Shown one piece after another: positions 14,131-27,739 of a DNA stretch of 58,717 nucleotides. Position numbers and translations under genes: made by a program. The DNA is from Tubiluchus corallicola (taxonomy: Eukaryota > Priapulida > Priapulimorpha > Priapulimorphida > Tubiluchidae): assembly GCA_030141605.1 (NCBI GenBank), contig JAQGDQ010000351.1:126001-184717 (forward strand), read 5' to 3'. Every line of letters begins with the position of its first letter. Position 1 is the stretch's first letter. The notes below the pieces were generated by a model, which searched no databases, was not told the origin of the DNA, and saw only the letters and a program-made list of their open reading frames with translations.

Positions 14131-14599
14131 GATGTTAACCGCAACAATTCAAGTTTTGTGTATCCACGCCCCCCGATAACTGAAAGAGAAGTGTCTTTAA
14201 TTATCAACTCCGCAACCGATAATATGGAAATTAAAACGGTAATTTGTGTAAGTAGTTTTTGTTAAGTATTATATACACGTAGTGTGTATGATGTGAAAAA
14301 CTGATGTAATTTTTATCTGACGTAAATTATGCGTTTTACTTATTGTATTGTGCCTATGCATTGTGCCTGTGCCTATGCATCTATTGAAGCTATGTATGTG
14401 AATGGGTGTATTTAATTATTGCTTTTAGTTTTAGTTTGATGCAGTAATAGTTTTTAGCTTTCCACCGGACGCATTTGCCTTTAGCAATGTTTTAATATTC
14501 AAAATAGTTTTAACACGGAGGATTGTTATTTTGTTGTTATCTATTTTATGGCAAATAAAGTATGCTGTAAAATATATATACATGTATATATGTTGATTT

Positions 14600-16388
14600 G
14601 CAACATTATATGCATAACAATGTCTGTGTTACCCAATAAATTATCAAATTACATTACAAAAGTCTCCATTACAGCCGGGAAAACTTACACCAGTACAAGT
14701 TTGTGAAATTTTGCCTCTTCTTTATCAAAACTACAAAAAGATTTCAAGGCCGAAAATAAGCATGAATGCAATTGAATCCATGTTCCTCGGCATTGAATTG
14801 CTAAACCTTTACGGAATTTTATTACAAACTACATCAATGTGATTCACCGCCGCCCGAATTTAATAGCTGAAATCTTTGACGGCGAAATTCTTATCCAAAT
14901 TTTCTAATTGCCAGTCAAAAGATCTACAAGATAGTCTAAAACGTGCCGCCATGTTAACATCCATAATAACCTACTAAATGTTGTTTCTCCGCGATTCCTT
15001 TGTGTGGTGTAACTACAGTACGATAATCGTACATACACGTCACACCCCATACCTGAGCAGGTACGTTTACACCTTGACCCATTATCTCGTAACCCTTTAT
15101 GCTCAGTTTAGCACGTTCAAACTTCAGAGTTTCACATACCAGGAAGAATAACGCACCTTAGCTACTTTCAGTTTGCATAAGGCTTTCAATGACCGTGGTA
15201 ATATAGTATTGTTTTCCTGTCTATAGAGTGTTAATGAATTTAGTTAATTAAGAAAGCTCATTAAAACTATTAAAAAAAGAATAATATATAATCGCAAAAG
15301 TTAAAGCTCCATCTACAGAAACGCAAGAACTGCCATTTTAAATGTTCTTCTGCTATTTTAATTAATAAACGTATTATAACATAAAAAAATGAGAAAATCC
15401 AATAATAATAATTGTATTGAACTGCGTCAACAATTATCAAAATGTTTTCTCAAAATGACCAGCTTGTTAAATTTTTGTGTAGGCCTACCACAACAATATA
15501 AGACGTTTGTTAGTCCAATTTTTTGCCATTGTGCTCAACACTAAATCTGAACTAATTCAATTACCATAAACAATTTCACAATAGACCGTAGGCCTCACAT
15601 TTCATTTTGTTAATGAGCATACATAATGTATATATTTATACAATTTGTATATGGATTTGTAAAGTAAATATCTTTTTTATTAAAATGACTGCAATTAGTA
15701 GATTTATACTGGCAATTGCTTATGCGGTACAATAAATACAATTAGTACCTACTATGAAAGTCCATCGAGCAAAATAACACAAAATCTTTTCTCAGCTTAT
15801 AATGAGTTAAATTGCAAGCCTGGCAGTCTGTGAAGAAAATGCTCCACTGTCTATTGACCCAGATCAGACTTTTGATATAGATCTAACTGATGTGCAAGCG
15901 ATTAAACTAGCAAGCTAATTATACACCAGCAAAACCTTCAGCGAGAATTAATTTAGAGCTGATTAAGTGACAAGTATAGTCGAAAAAAGAATGACTTAGT
16001 CACACAAACGTTACATCATTTCTAATAAAAAGTAAACACTACTTTGTAATTTCTTGCCTTTGTAGACCTCCAAGTTCTGAAAAAAATCCGTGTAATTATT
16101 ATTTTATCAAACATTGGGATTAAGTCGACATACAAAGGGAATGATAAGTTTCGAAATTCTGACGAACTTGACTATTAATGCTAAAGAACATCATTACATT
16201 GTACAGTCGTGCAGGGGAAAATTAAAAAATGTAAAGAAAATGGAATGCCCCATGAGCCCCAAGTGACCAATAGTGAGTCCTAAGTGACCAATAGCACAAT
16301 CTACTACCAGCCATTAGAACGCTTACAGCAAATCAAAGACGGTTTTTGTTTTTCTCATTTGTTTATAAGATAATGATATGCTTGTATT
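14600..16388. other. Non-coding AT-rich DNA
   Basis: No exon or element recognised. A short doubled motif AAGTGACCAATAG is present at about 16260-16295. Confidence 0.5.
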
Positions 16389-16826
<438 letters not shown>

Positions 16827-17456
16827 TGTGTTGAGTCCATAAAAGTGTACTGTAAAAGTAAGACAAACATTCAATTAACATATTTTGTATTAATGACTGT
16901 GAATTACCAATAAAAGTTAAAAAATCATTTAAAGAGCACGACACTGCAAAACATATTAACTTCTTATAAATAAACTTAGCTAAGTATGACCAACACAATA
17001 TCACTACAGGTCTTATACCAGAAAAACCAATACACGTAAATACTTTGTACAATAAACATCGAACAAGTATGAATTTGTATACATAAACCAGGCTGGGACA
17101 TTTATTTAACAAAACGCAAGTAGATATTTGCATAGCGAATAACAAACACCAGTAAGGCAACAAAGTGCGAACTGCAGAACTTTGCATACAAACTTCAAAG
17201 ACCTCTGTAGAAAGTTACATACGACTAACAATGCATCGCCTTGCCACTACAGTGTTTTATTTCCGGTTGATAAAAAATTTTCGAACTAGGCCTTGTTGTT
17301 TTTTTACTCTTTATATAGCACTTTAGTGTTGTATAAAGTAAAGTATAAAAATTGAGTTAGAGTCGTTAAAAGTAGGATAGTCTCAGAATAAAGGACCCCA
17401 CTTAAGAAAGCCATTGATTGGTTAAGACTGATTTTTTAAGGTGTTTGCAGACTATC

Positions 17457-17640
17457 TATAAAGCTAGTCGGCTGCCTGCCTAGCTGACTAACAGAAGCTG
17501 ATGGACCAGAGGCCTGTCAGGCTGGCTGAGAGGAAAAACTAGTTGCTTGGCTAGTTTAAATAACTGACTGAATTAGCTGACTAAGTACTGACTTATTCAT
17601 CAATTATTTAGTTAACTGGCTGACTAATTGAATTTGCTTA
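17457..17640. repeat. Cryptic CTGA/CTAA/CTGG tetranucleotide-rich segment
   Basis: Repeated CTGACTAA, GGCTGGCT and CTAGCTGA words without strict periodicity, as in a decayed tetranucleotide array. A similar patch lies at 32125-32300. Confidence 0.5.
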
Positions 17641-18562
17641 AATCCGAGTTTAACTGCCGAATAATCGATTGTTAACGAAATCCAGTCCATTGCAAAAATA
17701 CAAAACAAAAATACTTTTGATTACTCATTTCTTATTATAAAAAGTTGTGAGTGCTCAATATCATTAAGTTTAAACATATCGGGCAATGCCAAAATCAGAC
17801 ACCCATTCAAAATGTAATTTGGATATAATTAATTAATCAGTCCCTTTATAAGGCTGTCTTTGTTTACCTACCGGCTAGTTTTTGTTTCGATGTTGGGTTA
17901 CAAGTTTATTAATCTTCATAAAACAAGCATCGGCGCAGACAATAAACGTGCGTTTATTGACTACATGTGCCTGGTAGAGACGATCAAAGTCGATCATGCA
18001 TATTAGCAGAAGGCATTTGCGTTAACAGCTGCAATGTTTAGTTCTCCAGTCGAGTCATGTATTTTGGGAGCTGAACTATAAATAAATATGCAGCTCAAGT
18101 GTGCCAGCAAATTCTTGTCTCAGCTTTAGTGGAAAATAACCGGATGTTTCCATGTAAGACGACCACAAAGAGTCGTAGGGTGGGGCGGTAGGGGGCGCTT
18201 CTTGGCGGCAAATTGGCACTATAGCAGTCAAGGTGAATGAAACGATCGTTTATCGAAAAACCCGCTAAGACGACCCCAATAAACGCGAATTTATTACAAT
18301 AGTTAGCAATTTTAGTATGTAAACCAGAATTTCTTGTTACTAACATCTTTTGGCGTTCTAAAGGCAGTTAATTAACTTCTTGCAGCTATTAACAAATGAG
18401 TGATTTTAACTGGTCAATGCCTGATGTAATCAAAGTTTAGTTTGTGACAGGAGCTTTGCTGAAAATTGTGACAAATACTGTAGTAGAAATACTATTGGCA
18501 GCATGCTTGTTTACTCAGCAGCGCAAGTTGCAGTCAAACCTCCTAGCCAACTCGCTTAGAGC

Positions 18563-19000
18563 TTCCCCCTGGCAGGGCAAACTGGCAATAGCAAAACTAA
18601 CACGGACAAGAACTACAACATCTTAGCTCAGCTCCACAAGAGTGGCTTCATCAAAACTGTGGCCAAATCGCCGAGTTCAGAGAAGCCTTATCAACAGACA
18701 GCCTTAGCATTTATTGCAGTCCCATCAACAGCTGCACGATACAGCTCTTTAGAAGGCTGAACTACGCGGCCGGAGACGGAAACATAGCTCTACACCCCCT
18801 TCCAAAAGTGGACCTCACTACAGTTTGTTTGGTGGAATAAAACACGAAAGGTGAACTACAACACTGACTGGTTTATTAACGAGCCCACCAACTATCTGAA
18901 TAAGAAAGTGAGTGCTCGAATGAACCCAACTCGACCAATCAACAGACTGATGTGCTGGTCACGTAAATCACATATTAGAACAGATTTTAGCGCTATGTAG
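18563..19000 (+). pseudogene. Unrecognised broken reading frame
   Basis: One plus-strand frame stays open for about 145 codons except for two stops (TGA near 18757, TAG near 18787). It contains KNYNILAQLHKSGFIKTVAK, ALAFIAVPSTAARYSSLEG and, after the stops, FQKWTSLQFVWWNK and NYNTDWFINEPTNYLNKK. GC is higher than in the flanks. There is no ATG at the left end. I cannot name the family. The frame may be a relic of a gene or element, or chance in a GC-richer patch. Confidence 0.2.
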
Positions 19001-22000
19001 CACAGCATATTATTAATGATAAATGCTTATGGTAGGAACTCATCATCAAGGGATAAGGTGAGACATTGGGCCAACTGAGGTGTCTTAGTAATCACTACTC
19101 AGCAGCAGTCTTCCTGTGGTCATACGTCTTTTTACTAACGCTTTATTCAAGTTCACAGTGCTTACTCAGCTGTTCCCTTCACCCCCCGCCTAAGAGGTAC
19201 CATCCTTTACGCCACAAAATCTTTGAAGTAGTATAATGTCTACAACATATAAGAATAAATTTGAACAAAACACGTAACAGTGGCACGGGCTCTGTAAGTG
19301 GCTCATCCACAGCCTCTAGGTACGCCAATACCAAATGGTCGCAGCTGTTGCATATGTAGGACACGAGTAACTTATTATGCCAACGAAACGATCATTGACC
19401 AAACTATTATAGTGGTCAATTATCTTCTTCCTTCAAAAGCGATAGGATCCCCGATTCTGCATTCCCGTGTAGCAAAACGCCGTTATAAAGTAGAACCTTG
19501 AAGAAAGACACACAAACAAGCTAACACCCTCTTAGGTGAAGCCAGTTTCTAGAGCACACCCTGGCCAGGCTTCACGCTAAGGAGGCTACCAGCCCGTGCA
19601 CTTTGCCGAATGCTTTAAATTACATCCAATAGAAAATGGTATATTTGAACAGATTTGCCGATTATCATATACATTAGCTGGAGGCTTCTCTATAAAGCTT
19701 ATTCTGGGAGCTGAAAACAAGTATATTAACCAAAGATGCTGCAATTCACCTTTTATATTGCACTTGTGTGCAGTGTGTGTGTGCGTGCGTGCAGTGTCAC
19801 TTCTTATGAAAGCAACCCCAGTGTTTGAGTTTCTTACCGATGCCCCCAGAATCCAATGACTTCAAGCCTCCTTCTCGCGAGAGGTGCTGCCGCCCTGTTG
19901 CTTCACTAACTTCATCTCCTAAACCTGTTATACAAATAGAAACCGCGATGTTGCTAAAAAGAGAAAAACGCGAGCTGCTAATACACGCAAATACATGTAA
20001 ATGCCACAGCTTGACTATTTTACGCATTCGAAGGAGGGGTGTCGTACATGAGAAGAAATACACTAAAAATAACTTCTGTTCTAGAAATAAGTATAGAAAA
20101 CATTGACGTTTTTAACGGCTATGTCTGTTAGTCTGTCAAACATATCAAACGTTACATGCTCTTTAGTCACTTTAATGTTTACTTAATGAAAAAATAAAAC
20201 TGCGATTAACCTTAGCTTTTAGTCAATATGTACGAGCTTTAGTCAATATAGCGCTACTTTTAGTTTACAAATTAAATAGGTGCAAACAGTGCACCCTGGG
20301 GTACACCATTGGTCAAGCATAATTGTTAATGAAAAGCGTCACTCTACTGTATACAACAGGTGTAGTGTTGTCATCAATAAAAGAACTGTCAACTGTAAGC
20401 CTTAGAACTTCAAGCAAAAGACGCTTTGGTTTGACATTTGATTTACAAATTTGCTATCTATCTATAACAAATTTGTACAGCATTCCATATATATATATAT
20501 GGAATGCTTTACAAACTCAGCGGTTTTTTAAGCAATTGTGACAACATGGCAACTGGAAATCGAAAGATTTGTAGTGTATAATTAGATGTGTAACAGTTGC
20601 AAGTAAATAACTGTATATTTTACAAGAATGAATATTAAATACCAATCAACAAAAACAACTGTTTTTATTGAGTGGTTTAACTCAAAGAAATACGTTTATT
20701 GTTCACACTTGGCAAACGCAAGGCAACTTGTGTTAACCAGACATCACAAACGCGTCAAGAACCTTTTCCCAGACACTTATTCTTGTACTGCTGTTGTTAG
20801 CTTAACTGATCTGTTTTGAAATATACCCTCAAGAAGGAACGCAGTTGTCACTGTATAAGCTTTCAGTGATTCTTTGCTTATCAGTCACTCGTGTCGCGTG
20901 GCTTCCCGACGCGGCTTTATGGCTTCACGACTAAAACAAAGCAGCGAATTGGCGAAATGTTCCTCTCGGGCTTTCCGTTTGAATTGATTTCATGTTACGC
21001 TTTCCACTAGTCGGCGAAACGGTCGCCAAAGATGAGTTTAAATGGAGCTCTATACAGTGCTAAGCAAACATTGGAAAAAATGGTACAGAGACAAGCGTGA
21101 TTTCTCTTTGCAAGTAATTAGGTTTATACTGGTTGAAACAGGCCATTTTTTAAATTTATCTCATTCAATGTTATAATAAAATCATCTTGGTTACGACGAA
21201 AATTACATTACATTATTATAAAAACATAAGATTACTAAAAAAGAAAACAAGTTCAACTGGCTTTATACACAGTTATTTTCGTATTAAGTTGTTTAGGCAA
21301 TCATTGCACATGAAACATGCGATAGTTCATAAAGTCATCTACAACTCACTAAACGACATTTTCTGTCAAAATTTCTATTTTCAGACCTGTCCTATAAAAA
21401 TATTCACAAACCTTTTCGCGTCTTTTTTTAGATTTCACAACGGTTTTTCGTATTGTACGTTACATATATATTGCTATATAACGATATAGCATGTATACAA
21501 GCAAAATGAATGTACACGTCAGTTCCGGGGAGCAAAATCGTATACGCTTTAAACGATTCACTGCATTGAAAGAGGAACCGTATTCAGAACACGAGACGTT
21601 GATAAACAAATAAATTTAACGAGAAATCCTGGTTTAGAACGTCGTGTAAACAATACAGAGATGCAAACTGCGCTAGGAAAATTACGGAGAACTGGAGCAC
21701 GTGAACATGTGTAATACATTTCTAGTTGCTGCTCCGACGCTAGGGCAAGTGACCAAACATCTTGGCATGCAAAGTTGCAAGGAAACTTTAACGTTTTACT
21801 ATAACATAGTTTATGTAGTACCAAAAGGAAGTTTTCTGATTCACTTGCATTGAGCTTAAGATACGTCTAACATTAATCAAAGATAGGTCTAAGATAGGAC
21901 ACGAGAAACACTTTTGACGGACCATAAGAACGTACCGGGCATTAATCTTCAAATTTAGCGTATCATCACCAGTCCATCGAGCATGTCAAAAATTCCTTAT

Positions 22001-25000
22001 ACGGTCAAACGTTCGACGTATTTTCTGATACGCAAACAGACCGAACTGGGTTGTCCCCTCTCCTAAACGTATCATTCTAAGTTTCTAAGTCACGTGACCA
22101 AGCCGACGTACGCCTGTGTTTTGAAACTAAAGAGGACGCTGAGCAAAATGGTAATAGCGCAATGCGAAATAAACAGCAATTTGAAACAAGGACATGCAGA
22201 GGCGCAGCGTAAACAAGAAGCAGCGGCCAAAGGCAAGCACAAATACGACCAGCACATGGGTAACCAGGAAGCTGGTTGCGCAATGGAGACTTAGGAGAAC
22301 AATCTGCTCATAAGAAATCTGCGTGGAAATTAGGTATGTTGAAAGCTCATCATAAAAACACCTGTAAATCCTAATTCAAAAAAAATTTAAACCGGAAATT
22401 AACCTGACTGTAAGTATGAAATAGCACCAACTCTATTTATGTATTTTTCCCAAGAACTGCATCTATGTAGCACCCTTTCTTCCACCCTAATTTTACTTTT
22501 GTTTTACCCAAACCTTTTTACAGTTCAATAACAGGAACAACAATAAAAAAACTTCCCTGTAGAATGGTATATCCCAACAAAGGACACATTCCCACTAGTA
22601 TATACTTTCATATTACACATGTTCCCTGTTCCTCCTGTTCCTTTTTGCGAGCCACTTTTAAACACTTTCTCTTTTCATTTCTTGTTTTGCCTTTGAATAA
22701 TTTTTATAGCAGCAAAATAGCAAAAAAAAGGAATGGCAAAAACATTAAAGGAAAACAGGATGATTTTTCATATCCTACCCCATTTTTAAGTACATTTTAA
22801 CACCTATAATAATGCCAAAGCGTTCCTGGTAATTAAATGAAGGGTTGAGAACTTCATGAACGACGGCCAATGATGACCACAACTGAATATAAATTTCACT
22901 CAATGAGCGTGTTTGCACGTATCTGCGAAAGCTAAAATTGAAGTGCAGTGCTACTGTACAATCTTCTGTGTGATATACATGGCAAATTCTAAGTTTAAAA
23001 TTAAAATTTGAAATCGTACTCAAGCATGAGCTCTAGAACGTGTGCACTACGTCACAACTCTGAAATGAGGTGCCGTGCCTGCTTCTTGTACAACGCGTTT
23101 CCGAGATGCAGACGCTAGTGCCCATCTAACCAGTGAATAGCGAATAGTTACGGTGTAACAGCGAAGAACTCGTTCTTTCACGTAAGTAGTATGTTCCCCT
23201 CCAATATTTTATAGGGTAGGTTGTTTAAAGCTATAATTTAAGATAGAGTCCGGTTTTCCTTTAAATATGACCTTGACATCTTGAGTTAATGATCTGTCCC
23301 GTATTCTTTTTCTGAATTCTTAATTATGCTAAATTTTCAATTTTTGTAAGTGAATTAAAGTTCTGAAGTTAATTCATCTTCGGGTGACGAGTACGACAAC
23401 TGCAACAATAACAACAAGAAAATAAATTAAAAACAAAAAACTAAATTTCTAGCAAGATGTTATGCAGTGAATCTGCCTTAATCCTTACTTACACGTTCAC
23501 ATCAGTGATAGTTTCTCTCAATGGGCCACGCCGCCAAGTGCATCCGTATTGCTTACTAAACTCGTCAGTGCTTTAGACCTTGTTTACTAGTAACTAAACC
23601 TATCAGCAGTTTGCGTGTCAAGTTGTCTTCTCTATTTCTCGTTGTACTACAACAAGCCGGCTTGAGATACTGTATCTAAACATCTGTAAGCGGTGGGCCA
23701 CGCTAGGTATGTGCGGAGGAGATGATTAAGAAAGAGCGTAAACGTTTCTACAACAATTCCTGCAACAGTTTCTTTACATCAGTTAATTACACAACTAATC
23801 ATTCTTTGCGCAAATGAAATAATATAGCATCAACCATAATGAACTGGTGCAATTTTCATAATTCAAACATTAGAATTTGAGCTTCGTGTTTTCTTGCAGA
23901 TCCGAGAATGGCTGTAAATGGTGCTGAAGTCAAAAATCCAAGAGACAGCACCCGGCTCATTTAGCTGTACAAGTAGTGGCACAATTTACAACAAAGTAAT
24001 ACTATGACAAACGACCATTTATTGACCTTGTACATGAACAACGGTAAACGTTTTGTGTTATCTTTCTAACTTGTTTGTCCAAATTCAATATGGATTCTAA
24101 TTTCGATAAGCCAGAATTAATAATTTAATAATTAACATTAGAAAAACAATTCATCTAACGGCAAATAAGTTAAAGAAAAAACTTGCTAAAAACTATGGGC
24201 TAACGGGGCCTGAATCTGAGACCTACTGGTTAAAACTGGCTTGCCGTAAGCATCTGAATTTCGCACCTACACGACCAAGGAAGTTCGCATACTTATTAGT
24301 CTTATCAGCGGTGCTTGTGCCAAATCTCTTTTGTTATAGTAAATGTGTAAAAATACTAAAAAAATTATATAGGAACCGCATAAAACTTTTCTTGGTTGAG
24401 TTTACAAACGGTAGTTCACTGCGCATGCGCGATAGTGCTTGTTTTTTGCTCACCAATATTTTTCTCGTTTCTGTAGATGTCAGATTGTTATATCATCAAG
24501 ACACCTTATCATCAATTTATAAGAAGCTGCCCCAGGAGGACTAACCCACTCAAAATGCAGAAGGGCTGCTGCGTTCTAGTCTGCTTAGCAGATAATAAAA
24601 TTAGTCAGCCCCAATACGCGAACATTATGCACCTGACATTATAAAGTACAGAGCTCTGTAAATTGAATTATTATTATTCTTCCGCAGTGTCATTAAAACT
24701 AGGTGATCATAAAACGTGACGAGTTAATTACGCATGCGAGTAAAACTGTCACTAATGCGCATCAATTAATTTAAACTATTGCTTAGTAGAGTTCTGGGTT
24801 TAATCAATTCAATACACGTAGCCAATATACCACCAAATTATGATTGCCTAGGGAAGAATGTCCATTCTGGCCCTAAATGTAACAAGACAGGCAAATTAAT
24901 CTGAAGTACCTACAATTTACTCAATCAGTATACAGATAGAGCAAACTAATTACAAAATACTGATTTTCAACATAAAGCATATTGAAAAACATATATATGA

Positions 25001-26495
25001 TCAGCTACCCAACTTAAACTAACCAAATTGTGGATACATGCCATTCCCCTACATCAGAACAGGGCCTAAATTTTTAGTTAAACCCCATGTTCCAAACAAT
25101 CATCGCGCAATTTTCTGGGGCGGTAACATGAAAACTAAACAATCCACGCAAACAGTTTTCAGTGCAAACGGCTTCTCGCTAAAGTTGGGCTGATGAAAGA
25201 AATTCGCTACAAGCGATTGCTAAAAACATCAACAACAAAAAGAAGTCAAGCATCATAGCGGTGTACGCATGTCCGGAGACTGCGTGGGGGAAGGTTTTGA
25301 AAACAGTTGCTAAACACACTCGCGAAGAACACAACTGCAAAAGTGCACATTCAGCAGCGAGAAGTCCCAGGGGCGTGCGTGCTTGTGCTGCCACATCGTG
25401 AACAAAAATCATAAAGTTTCACAAAGAGTTCCGGCGTCAATTTTGAATAACTTGTAGGCATTGCTTTTAAAAGTATTGCATTTTAATGTTTTAGTACCAA
25501 GCAAATTTGAAATTTAGTAAACTATTTCAATTCTTCTCTATTCAATTTCACTTTTATAACTATAAATTCAACTCAATTCAAGTTATTTCACTGATTTTTA
25601 CAGCGCATTGCACACATTATAATACCATATTGGTACAGACATGTATTTGATTACGCCTACAGTAAGAAATTGACAAGATTAGTTTCGCTACATGCAAACA
25701 ACAACGTGAAACTAAGAAATACTAATATAAGTTTGATATTGTGTAAATAAAGGAGTATAAAAGATATTTGGCTGCTAAAAAGTGCCACTTCCAAAGTGTC
25801 TCTTTTGCTGCCCTGAGAACGGTCACATTTGCGTAGTTGGATATAATGGATTACGGTCATCACATAAAATGAGTATTCGTGGCAAATGAACAACATTGAA
25901 TTGAATTTTGGCCAACACCTTATGATCAGAAAAAACCACAATTGTGAAATATACATTTACCAAATGAAGAATTCTTCAAGTATCTAAATAACTGCTAATA
26001 CATTTTGCTCAAAACGCAGAAGAGACCCATCTGGACCCATGTCTACATTTTCTAAAACAGCAAATTGTTTACTTTGCATTGGAAGATCAGACAGAGGGAA
26101 CTAAAACTTAATCCAGCCATAAATCAAACAAGGTCAGATTTTTGGAAACTGCCGAGTAGATCCAGATGTGATAGTTTAAGCCGCGCAAGCGCACCGAATA
26201 GCAGCAACTTGGATTCTGAACGTCAAACTTTTAAGCAGTGTATCAAATAAAATGTATCATGGATAAAAATATAGTCGAGTAGTATCAGTTACTCCTATTC
26301 ATTTTATTGTAACTACTTGAAGATATGAGCAAAACTATCACTTTATGATCATCGGTGGCAATGTTATTATACTTCTCATATAAAATGTACAAACGAAAAA
26401 AAAAATATTTATTTTTTACAAGCACAATAAAAATAAAGTATAGCATGTGAAGTAAAAACGTTGAAAATCCAGTCTATAGCTTAGATATTTTTATC
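19001..26495. other. Non-coding DNA
   Basis: Apart from the palindrome at 20479-20508, no exon, RNA gene or element is recognised. A poor tRNA-like patch (minus strand, about 24200-24290) is not supported well enough to call. Confidence 0.5.
20479..20508. repeat. Perfect 30-bp palindrome
   Basis: AGCATTCC-(AT)7-GGAATGCT is self-complementary with no spacer. It is the shortest of the palindromes listed here. Confidence 0.95.
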
Positions 26496-26720
26496 AAATT
26501 GTTACGAACCTTTTAACAGCGAATTTTGGAAATAAATAACTCCTCTGTAGAAGCGATTATGTTTTCTATTATACATGTATTGTATATATGCACAATTTGT
26601 ATCACTTGTGTTGTAAATTAATTTTACGTTGAATCTTTGATGCAGTAAATTGTTACGAATCTGATGAACAGCGAATTTGGGTATAAATGTGCTCCTGTAG
26701 AAATGATTGCGTTTTCTGTT

Positions 26721-26779
<59 letters not shown>

Positions 26780-26870
26780 GTGTGTGTGTGTGTGCGTGTG
26801 TTTGTATATTGCATAATAGACGTAATTTGTATTACTTGTGTTGTAAATTAATTTTACTTTGATATAGTCG
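26496..26870. repeat. Tandem duplication of a ~150-bp unit, one copy expanded
   Basis: Copy 1 (26496-26646) and copy 2 (26647-26870) share AAATTGTTACGAA, ACAGCGAATTT, CTCCTGTAGAA or CTCTGTAGAA, GTTTTCT and CACTTGTGTTGTAAATTAAT or TTACTTGTG.. in the same order. Copy 2 has a GT array where copy 1 has ATTATACATGTATTGTATAT. Confidence 0.85.
26725..26802. repeat. (GT)n microsatellite
   Basis: About 39 GT units with two GC interruptions, inside the second copy of the local duplication at 26496-26870. Confidence 0.97.
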
Positions 26871-27479
26871 TATATGTGCATTATTATTTTTCATGTACGT
26901 GTGTTTGTAATGTGGAACTTTGATTCTGCAATAAATGTCTCAATTTCATTCAGTAAACTTGGAAAAGGCTTGCTCCGACAAACTTGTCTTAATTCACTTT
27001 TAATATGCAGGTTTAATTTACAGTAACAATTTTTTGCTTGAAATTTGCGTACAAGGACCATCAAATTATCTTCTCAGTTCTGTTTAACCGCGCTTTAGTG
27101 CTTAAAAATCAATAAGTTCGGGCACACTTTCAAAAACGGTAAAAGCAAAACGAAATGTTGTCTTTTGTCGTTCATTTTTCAAACGTGACACGCGAATCCA
27201 GCCACCAGAGCCCCAACGAAGTAAAACACGTTGGCTTCTCCCAATACAGGTTATAGCATTTGCAGAAGAGAGTGCTCACTGAGGAAGACACACTCGCAGG
27301 GCAAGAATGCCAATTGCTATTTTCTGACTAATGTTTATGTACATAGTATGCACGGTCACACGTGTTCGCAGTCATGTTAGCAAGCAAAAGTCTGAAACAA
27401 GTTTCTCAATGTCAGCCTATAGGGGGCACATTAGCGCAAGGAGAAAACTGGGAGGTGCGAACATATTTTAAGTTATATT

Positions 27480-27567
27480 ATTAAGATGTTACATTATGTT
27501 ACATTACGTTAAGTGACGTTGTTAACTTATGTTAACTTATGTTATGTTATGTTACGTTACGTTATGC
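27480..27567. repeat. TTATG/TTACG pentanucleotide repeat, degenerate
   Basis: GTTACATTATGTTACATTACG continuing through GTTATGTTATGTTACGTTACG: a mixed array of two 5-bp units. Confidence 0.85.
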
Positions 27568-27617
27568 TTTAGATATCAGTTTTTTAATAAGCATAATATC
27601 CCTAAGCTATCTTGCGA

Positions 27618-27736
27618 TCAGGGCTGTGGAATCGGTGCATTATGCTCCCGACTTAGGCTCCGACTAATAGAATTTTAAAAGATCCAACTTCAACTCCTAA
27701 AATTTTGCAAGATCCAACTCCGACTCCTGCCTTTAA
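27618..27736. repeat. Fragment of a GGGCTGTGGA...CTCCGACTCC repeat
   Basis: Begins CAGGGCTGTGGAATCGG and continues with repeated CTCCGACT / CCAACTCCGACTCC motifs. This is a decayed version of a repeat widespread in invertebrate genomes. It is probably a transposon-related fragment. Confidence 0.4.
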
Positions 27737-27739
27737 ATA

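Noticed and set aside
24190-24290. tRNA-like patch on the minus strand
   Set aside because: The B-box-like GGTCTCAGATTC is imperfect, no cloverleaf can be drawn and the SINE tail is absent.
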